Assembly: GCA_021229015.1 (NCBI GenBank)
Contig: CM037777.1
Location: 28,085,584 to 28,149,583 of the forward strand
Direction of reading: 5' to 3'
DNA: 64,000 bases
DNA from: Solen grandis
Lineage: Eukaryota > Mollusca > Bivalvia > Adapedonta > Solenidae
The position numbers were made by a program, and so were the translations under genes. Position 1 is the stretch's first letter, and each line of letters starts with the position of its first letter. The notes beneath the pieces were generated by a model. It was not told the DNA's origin. It did not search any database and worked only from the letters and a program-made list of their open reading frames with translations. Shown here in pieces: positions 56,665 to 64,000 of this stretch.

Positions 56665-57117
56665 TATATTAACTATTTTATAAAGCTAAATTTAAAGGAA
56701 TTTATTTTTGTTAATAGAATTTATATAATGATAAAATAAAAAAATAAAAAATATCATTTCTGTTATCAGAGTGTTACAGAAAATTCCACACCTTATGCTC
56801 TTTGACGAATATCAAATTGTTTTTGAGTGTACTTCACCTGTGGTCATTTGAAGAAAGGCTAATAAAAAGCTGAGATTAAATGAGATGAAATATAAACAGT
56901 TCGCCACGAAACGGGGCTATTAATGTCAATCAATTTCCAGGGAACATGTCGGCGATGATAATTAGTATGGACTTGCCTGCAACAGAGCAGTATTCTATTA
57001 ATACATGTATTTTATATTTCTTTGAACTATGTTCTGAAACAGATATAAAAGCAAATTGCATGCATTTTCATACTTCATTTGAATTAAATTCTGGAATGGA
57101 ATTCAATATTCAAACCA
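56665..57117. other. unrecognised AT-rich spacer
   Basis: Nothing recognised. Confidence 0.3.
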
Positions 57118-57294
57118 GCCATAAACGGTCAGTCAATGGAATAAGAGAAGTGGCCGCTTAAAAGAGTTGGTCGCTAATGAGAGTTATACATAGAACAAAA
57201 TGTTATAGTTTGTTAACATTAAACTGATCGCTAAATACAGGTTGGCTGCTTAATACAGGAGGCCGCTAATACAGTGTTTAACTGTACATGCATT
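57118..57294. repeat. CAGTCAAACCTG-family repeat, copy 2
   Basis: Keeps AAACGGTCAGTCAATGGAAT, CGCTAAATACAGGTTGG and an end CAGTGTTTAACTGTAC. The left end is lost. Confidence 0.5.
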
Positions 57295-57731
57295 TTAATA
57301 CTTCGTTGAATTAAATTCTGAAACAGAAATCAAGACATTATACATATTTCATGCATTTCATACTTCATTATTATATACTTTTTTATATTTCATTATATTA
57401 AGTTTTTAATCATAATTCAATGCATTTTAAATGCATTTTCATATTTTAGTGAACTGAATTCTGAAATAGGATTTAACTTTCTTTTTAAAGAAGTCGTCGT
57501 TAGTTAACACTATATCAACAAATAATTTAAAAAAAATTTAAAATATATGAAAAGTAAATACAATACTCTACCATCCCTTCGAGTCTATTTTTAGATACAG
57601 ACTCAATATTCTAAAACTTTAAATAGTCAAATTGTTCCTTATAATAAAACACCTTTATTCCTGTTAATTTTATATCATAGATGTCAAGAAAAATGGTCAT
57701 GGTCATTGAAACATACATGTGTATTTTAAAT

Positions 57732-58171
57732 GCCTTTTATGGTGGCATATTTCTGCCAGCCACTTATCCACTTAGCTATGTCGTAACTTTTCTGAAAAAA
57801 TGTCACATAGTCAGTTAGTATCTGGCAAGTAGAAAACTTTCGTGTTATCCTCTTATGTATCTTAACAGAACAAAACTGCCTGTTAGTGCCCACTACTGCC
57901 AGCTATATGTTCACTTAAGATAACTGGCTATCTCGCCTTTTTTCAAGTTAGTCAATTAAATTATGTGGATAACAAGCATTTTTCACATAATTATCTGGAA
58001 AAAGGCATGATATCCAGTTAAAATAAGTGAATATGTGATTGGCAGTAGTGGGCACTAACAGACAGTTAAGTTCTGTTAAGATACCTAAGTAGAATATGTG
58101 ACAATTTTTCAGAAAGTTTCAACATAGCTAAGTGGATAAGTGGCTGGCAGAAATATGCCACCATAGCCTTT
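57732..58171. mobile_element. 428-bp foldback element
   Basis: The inverted arms, nearly 200 bp each, start TATGGTGGCATATTTCTGCC and end in its complement (57738-58165), leaving only a short centre. GCCTTT flanks both sides (57732-57737 and 58166-58171). TA also flanks if the repeat is taken as starting TGGTGG. The superfamily is uncertain: either a 6-bp duplication or a TA target. Confidence 0.8.
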
Positions 58172-58298
58172 CAAAACTTGCACTTATTAAGACAAGGGAG
58201 ATGGTCCCGGGTCTCGCTTTACTTTGTCTTAAGATTAAGTAAGACACTGTTAATCACAACATATGTAAACCAGGATAGGAACTACTCTACAAATACGT

Positions 58299-58575
58299 AT
58301 TCAGTCAAACCTGTTCTAAGCGGTCAGTCGAGGGAACAAGATCACAGAGATTAAAAGAGGTGGCTGTTAAATAAAGGTTTAACAGGTTGTTAAAATTAAA
58401 ATCGATCGCTAAATACAGGTAAACCGCTTCAAACACGTGGCCGCTAAATACAGGTAAACCGCTTCAAACATGTGGTCGCTAAATACAGGTAAACCGCTTC
58501 AAACACGTGGCCGCTAAATACAGGTAAACCGCTTCAAACATCTGGCCGCTAAAACATACAGGTTCATCTAGTACA
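58299..58575. repeat. CAGTCAAACCTG-family repeat, copy 3, with 35-bp tandem core
   Basis: Begins CAGTCAAACCTGTTCTAAGC. 58407-58550 holds four units of 35 bp each beginning CGCTAAATACAGGTAAACCG. Ends near ACAGGTTCATCTAGTAC. Confidence 0.75.
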
Positions 58576-58640
58576 TGCATAGCTATTTGTGGCCAGCACT
58601 ATTTGGTGCACATGTTTAAACGCGTGGCCGCTAAATATAA

Positions 58641-59588
58641 TGTAAAATGTGCATATGAATGTACTTATGTTATTGGTAAACGTGTGAATGTACTAATGTT
58701 ATTGGTGTACAAATGAATGTACTAATGTTATTGGTATGCATATGAATGTACTTATGTTACTGGTAAACGTGTGAATGTACTAATGTTATTGGTGTACATA
58801 TGAATGTACTTATGTTATTGGTGAACGTGTGAATGTACTAATGTTATTGGTGTACAAATGAATGTACTAATGTTATTGGTGAACGTGTGAATGTACTAAT
58901 GTTACTGGTGTACGTGTGCATGTACTAATGTATTGGTGTACATTTGAATGTACTAATGTTATTGGTGTACATGTGAATGTACTAATGTTATTGGTGAATG
59001 TGTGAATGTTCGAATGTTATTGGTGTGCATGTGAATGTACTAATGTTATTGGTGAACGTGTGAATTTTCGAATGTATTGGTGTACATGTGAATGTACTAA
59101 TGTTATTGGTAAACGTGTGAATGTACTAATGTTATTGGTGTACATGTGGATGTACTAATGTTATTGGTGTACATGTGGATGTACTAATGTTATTGGTGTA
59201 CATGTGGATGTACTAATGTTATTGGTGTACATGTGAATGTACTAATGTTATTGGTGTACATGTGCATGCACTAATGTTATTGGTGTACATGTGGGTGTAC
59301 TAATGTTATTGGTGTACATGTGAATGTACTAATGTTATTGGTGTACATGTGCATGTACTAATGTTATTGGTGTACATGTGCATGTACTAATGTTATTGGT
59401 GTACATGTGAATGTACTAATGTTATTGGTGTACATGTGAATGTACTAATGTTATTGGTGTACATGTGCATGTACTAATGTTATTGGTGTACATGTGCATG
59501 TACTAATGTTATTGGTGAATGTTATTGGTGTACATGTGAATGTACTAATGTTATTGGTGTATATGTGCATGTACTAATGTTTGTGTGA
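58641..59588 (+). repeat. 29-bp minisatellite, about 32 units
   Basis: The unit carries GTACTAATGTTATTGGTG and TACATGTGAAT. Left units vary more (TTATTGGTAAACGTGTGAAT) and right units are nearly uniform. It contains ATTGG (inverted CCAAT) in each unit. Confidence 0.95.
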
Positions 59589-59721
59589 ATGTGGTAATGT
59601 AGTTTTAAATTTTGTAAGTGCGGAAATGACTATTTTAAAGTATACATGCGAATGCATTGCTGTTATACGTGCACGTGTGAATGTATTAATGTTATAAGTG
59701 TACGTGTCAATGTACATTGTG

Positions 59722-59870
59722 GTTTCCCTTGCCTGGCGCTGAGCAATCAGGGTTGTCCCAGGACTGATCGGTCCAGTGTCACGATAATGTGACTGGGTGT
59801 GGTATCATTTGGCTTGTCTACTGCAATCAGGCAGCATCATATCTGTCCCATGTAGATACCTGAAAACAAA
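59722..59870 (+). mobile_element. SINE A body fragment
   Basis: GCCTGGCGCTGAGCAATCAG, then AATGTGACTGGGTGTGGTAT and CATATCTGTCCCATGTAGA match the family core. Head and tail are absent. Confidence 0.6.
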
Positions 59871-60185
59871 TGTGCTGAATATACCAGTGTATGCATGCAT
59901 GTTTGTCGCGATCGCAAAGTTTAAAAAAAAATATTGTTTATTAATAAATAGACGGTTTTATCTATTTATTCTCCATCAAATCCAGCATTTTCATTTTCTT
60001 TCATTGAACTTTGTGACCGTTTGATAGTTTAACTGTCTGGTATATTGATTTGTTTTCTAGGAAGATACGCGGACTGTTATCACGGGGTCTTGATCCGTAA
60101 ATCAGTTCAATAATTCAAACCCAAGGTTACCCGCCGGACTAATAAGGAGCAGACATCCCATCTCATTTCACACGTTCAGAAAGTA
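59871..60185. other. unrecognised spacer
   Basis: Nothing recognised. Confidence 0.3.
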
Positions 60186-60390
60186 ACTGTAAAATCATTA
60201 ATTTTTGTTGACATTAAATTTCGTTGATTATTTCGTGGGTACCTTTATTTGTTGATCTATGTTCTAGAAAACGTGAGGTCTATGTAATAGGTTTTCGCGG
60301 GAATTAATATTCGTGGATAAAACTCTCCACGAAGTCTACGAAAATTAATGTCCCACGAAAAATAATGACTTCCCAGTACCTGGCTGTGCC
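60186..60390 (+). mobile_element. AT-rich MITE (CGTGG... family), uninterrupted copy
   Basis: Starts AACTGTAAAATCATTAATTT and ends ACGAAAAATAATGACTTCCC. It is the reference for the split copy at 2217/3800 and the copy at 9250-9462. Confidence 0.6.
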
Positions 60391-61004
60391 TGTAAGATTA
60401 GATACGTATCAATACCCCGATCTTAGAAAGAATACTAATTTGCATTAATGGTTATAAATATGGTTGAATTGTAAAAATGTTTAGAAATGCATATCAGCGA
60501 ATGATCATTAGTTAGGTACTGTGTGAAAGATTCGGATGCTTAAACAAAGGAAATGGTCGTTTGATAAAGTTTACCGAGGACGCAGAACAAATGTTTGAGC
60601 TGTTTGATAATTCAAACGTGAAATAAAGTACCGAGATATTTCTATATCTATCTATATATATGGTTATAACGTACTTAATTATTGAATACCTTTGGGACCT
60701 GGAACTAAATCCGCCATCTTTACTAACACCGAAGTAGTGGGAAAATATATACAGATTTTAATATTTCTAAAATTGCCGTTTGAATTAGAACCTCCTGGAA
60801 TGATTCCTTTACATTGAAACACAGACATTTTCATGAATACATGTTAGAACATTGTAAGCCATGTTAGAAAAAAATACAGAAATTATAGAAAAAATATTGC
60901 TTATTGATTTTTTTTTCCTTTCCTCTGTTACTTAGAAGAGAAAGCTATATGTAATGTACTCCGCTTTTCAGTAATACGCGAGACGATGGCTGTAGCTGCC
61001 TAGA
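60391..61004. other. unrecognised AT-rich spacer
   Basis: Nothing recognised. Confidence 0.3.
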
Positions 61005-61505
61005 CGCTAGAATTAGCCGTGATCACATGTACGCTAGACTTTGCAACGCCTTTACTGTGGTCAAAAGTACTTGACAGTATAGCTGTGATCGCTATACACT
61101 ATAGTATACTGTAGTCGCCCGTACGCTAGAATTTACTGTCGTCGCACTACGGGAGGAGATGGCTATGATAGGTCGCTATGGTTATCTGCCTTCGCACATC
61201 GCTAGAGGTTACTATTAGGCTAGTCAGTGAACAGATGGACCTTGAACTAATTGCAAAAGAATTTTCAATTATACCAGATGAAAGTATTAAGTCACTAGAG
61301 TTTACTCTTAAAAATCCCAAACTTTTGCTTTTGTGGTTAAAGAGAAATTTACGGTTAAAGTTTGCCCATACGCTAGAATTTACTGTGGTCGCATCCACGC
61401 TATAGGGAACTGAGGTGGAGCTTACGCTAGAGTTTGTTTGATCTGGCGTAAGTTAAAGTATTCTGTAGTCGCATGTATGCTACAGCTTTCTGTGGTTGTC
61501 CATAT
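61005..61505 (+). repeat. degenerate ~27-30 bp minisatellite
   Basis: ACGCTAGAATTTACTGTGGT-like units followed by CGCA/CGCC recur irregularly (for example near 61005, 61030, 61105, 61121, 61371, 61420). Between about 61225 and 61355 the pattern is interrupted by unrelated sequence. Confidence 0.6.
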
Positions 61506-64000
61506 GATTGGGTACAGTATTTTAGAAGATATTGTGATCGCTTGTAAGGACATGGGTTCTTTTTTTCCCCGAAGAATCCGATTCCGTAGATGAATAATCT
61601 CTACACCCATGCCATCAAACATAATCCAATTCATGTATTGAAATTGCTAGACTTTTTTATATTATTATTAATGTAAAGTTTTTACCATTGATGCCGATTC
61701 TAAACATCTACTTTGACATTGTTCATGACAATATTTCTAAGTTTGTGAATTTGTCACACAAATCTATTGCTAGACTTTTTTATATTATTATTAAAACCAG
61801 ATTTTAACTGGAGGCTGATGCCCAGCCTATGGTTATGCCTTAACCTGAGTTTAAGGAAACTTCTGTTATGCAGTCGGACTCAGTGTTTGTTTAAAATAAG
61901 GTACGGTATGAATCATCTACCGATGTGATTTTTAAATTTGCAATATATGCTTTTTTAAACCATAGATTCATGATGAACTTGTTTTGGTAACAACTTCAAA
62001 ACAATAGCGCTGTTGAGAAGTAACACGCAATATCTGCATGGTTTGTTTTATTAATCAGTTATTCAGCTACGAATTATTCATCAAAACTCAACGGTTTTAT
62101 CTTCACAGCAAAGGCAGCATACGTTTATATGTCCTTTTGTGAGCAGGAATGCGTCTGAAATTAATTCATAGATTGCAGTCATCATATCACATATTGATGG
62201 AAACAAGCAACCATTTTCATCCCTTCATTTCGAAATGATAAAAGTTTTGAAATTGAATCTATATCTGCCACATTCCATACCGTATGTCCATATAATTCTG
62301 ATATTTATACTGGTAAAGAAAAATTATCCTCTCAGTACAGGCCAAAAAAAAATATTTTCTCTGCAGTCTCGTGTAAGTGGTGCGTAAAAATTACAGTTAA
62401 TTAGAATACATGTATACCCCCTCCACCCCAGCGGGTTTCGACCCTAAACACTTTATTTACGTGACTTTATTTAAGTAAACCGTTCAGTTTACTGAATGAT
62501 GTATCGTTAAACTATAATAAATAGACTCAAATCCTGGATCCGACTCTGCGATTGCTCATACAATTACAATTTCAGTTCAACTTTTTTATGAAAATAAGAC
62601 CAGTTTGAAAATATTGATGGCCATGTTTACAACAAATTTGTACACTAAATAACCATTGATTTGGCTTTATTAATCAAACTATTGATATATTTTTAATATA
62701 AAATTGAATCATTGCTGTGTCAGTTTTTACGCCTCATTGCGAAATTACCATGACTCTCATTTGGTAACAGTTCCAATCATTCACAGCTCCAATAAGATGT
62801 AATCGTCGATCCAACTTTTCCCACCGTTTCGTTCTGGCGCGTAACTCCATTGATAGATCAACCGATGCAAGCGTTTACCAGTGGGCGGTGTACCGTTAAA
62901 TGCACACGCTGCGTTTCCGCCCCTTTCTTGCTTTAATGCCATACCTTTCGCACAAAAGCCCGTGTAGCTTTGATGTGACTGCTGATTTTAATTATTTAAC
63001 CTGATTTCAATGTACAATATTATACTTACTCTCTAGCCACATGAACATGTTTAGTCTTCAGAAAGAAAAGGAGGGGGCAATGTCAATTTATTGAAAAGCC
63101 CACTTACTATAAGTAGAAAAGGGCTGTCAAGTATAACATAAATTAAGAACATTTTCAAGTCATCCTCCCTCTTGAAATGGGTCACCTCATCCATGAAAGC
63201 AATGAAAGCCTTTGATATCCAGTTACATCTTTTTTTCTCTCCCTTCAATTATCTGCATGAATGGAAGACGGAAGTGGGGACGCAATCAAACGATTATGAA
63301 ATTACAATAAAGTCAATAATCCACCACCATTATGGAAATAGGGAACCTAACTGCAGATGAACTAGATCACCCAGTACAGAAAATTAAGACTTCAATGGTT
63401 GCAAATAACTTCGCAAATTCCCTTGCGTTACGATTACACGAGGATTGTATTGTATTGATAGAAGCGGTAAAAATACACCTGCTTGATTGTTGGTATTGTA
63501 TTTTAGCAATTGATATTAGTTTTGAAATGAAAAAAATCGAATTGATTGGACATTAAATTTGAACAAAAATACCGCATATAACCAGAGGCTCATAAACAAG
63601 TCTATGATATAACACAGGTTTGCCATCAAGTAACTACTAGCAAAGACCTATTAAGCATATTACCATAGGTCTTTGCCATTAGTATAAAACACAAAATATG
63701 TCCCAATGGTGTGGAATATAACGATTTGAATTCTGTTAATCGATGGAAGGTAGCAATAATTAGGAAAAGTAGTATTCTGCAACAAATTGTATAAATCGTG
63801 GTTAAAATCAACATTTAGGTAAAATCGTGGTTTGGTTAAAATTATTATTAAACCCGTGGTTAGCAATTGTACTGGTTAAAATTTAACCAACCAAAGTTTG
63901 AGTTAAATTGTTTAATAATTTCATAGTATTAGTTTGGTTAACAAACCCAATGGATAAGCTGTTTTATACAGAACCCTGTTTCACCTGGATGGTTAAGTAA
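61506..64000. other. 2.5 kb of AT-rich DNA with nothing recognised
   Basis: CTAGACTTTTTTATATTATT is duplicated at about 61649 and 61773. No gene, RNA or shared repeat is seen on either strand. Confidence 0.4.

Overview
The window looks like repeat-rich, AT-rich nuclear DNA from a lophotrochozoan animal, most likely a bivalve or other mollusc. The evidence is eukaryotic spacing, several tRNA-headed SINE families of the kind seen in molluscs, many short palindromic MITEs, (CT)n/(GT)n microsatellites, minisatellites and degraded retrotransposons. There is one 100-base assembly gap (48637-48736). I see no host protein-coding gene I can name. Nearly all recognisable content is mobile DNA or tandem repeats. 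The genus is inferred only from repeat style.

The most striking object is a 7.9 kb element at 15154-23049. It is bounded by an exact 6-bp target duplication (AGGTTG), begins AG and ends CT, and carries about 2.64 kb inverted repeats around a 2.6 kb core. The core encodes, on the minus strand, an intact 527-aa zinc-finger / packaging-type P-loop ATPase and a 102-aa basic protein, each behind a TTATAAGGG promoter-like motif. Target duplication, termini and ATPase type point to Maverick/Polinton (adintovirus-like) ancestry. However, polymerase B, integrase and capsid genes are absent, so it is either a compact non-autonomous derivative or an undescribed minimal lineage. It sits in a tandem array of about 460-bp repeats.

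A second object of interest is a 419-bp LTR-retrotransposon in miniature at 52489-52907. It has two 148-bp LTRs, each holding a 72-nt tRNA-like cloverleaf with a B box and a T6 tract. The 123-bp interior holds only a primer-binding-site-like motif and a polypurine tract. It lies about 0.7 kb downstream of a decayed Gypsy pol (48880-51795).

Layout: 0-5 kb holds SINE, TTAA-type MITE and foldback copies plus a 46-bp satellite (2523-3782) lodged inside a MITE. 5-13 kb is mostly unrecognised AT-rich DNA with SINE fragments. 13.8-23.1 kb is the ~460-bp repeat and the Maverick-like element. 23-35 kb is SINE- and MITE-rich. 35.5-38.3 kb is a 5'-truncated non-LTR retrotransposon split by a 470-bp hAT-like MITE with a precise 8-bp target duplication. 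38-48.6 kb is largely unrecognised. 48.7-53 kb holds the gap, Gypsy and the miniature LTR element. 53-64 kb holds a foldback element, 35-bp and 29-bp minisatellites, a degenerate minisatellite, and a possible two-exon small secreted peptide (55753-56575).
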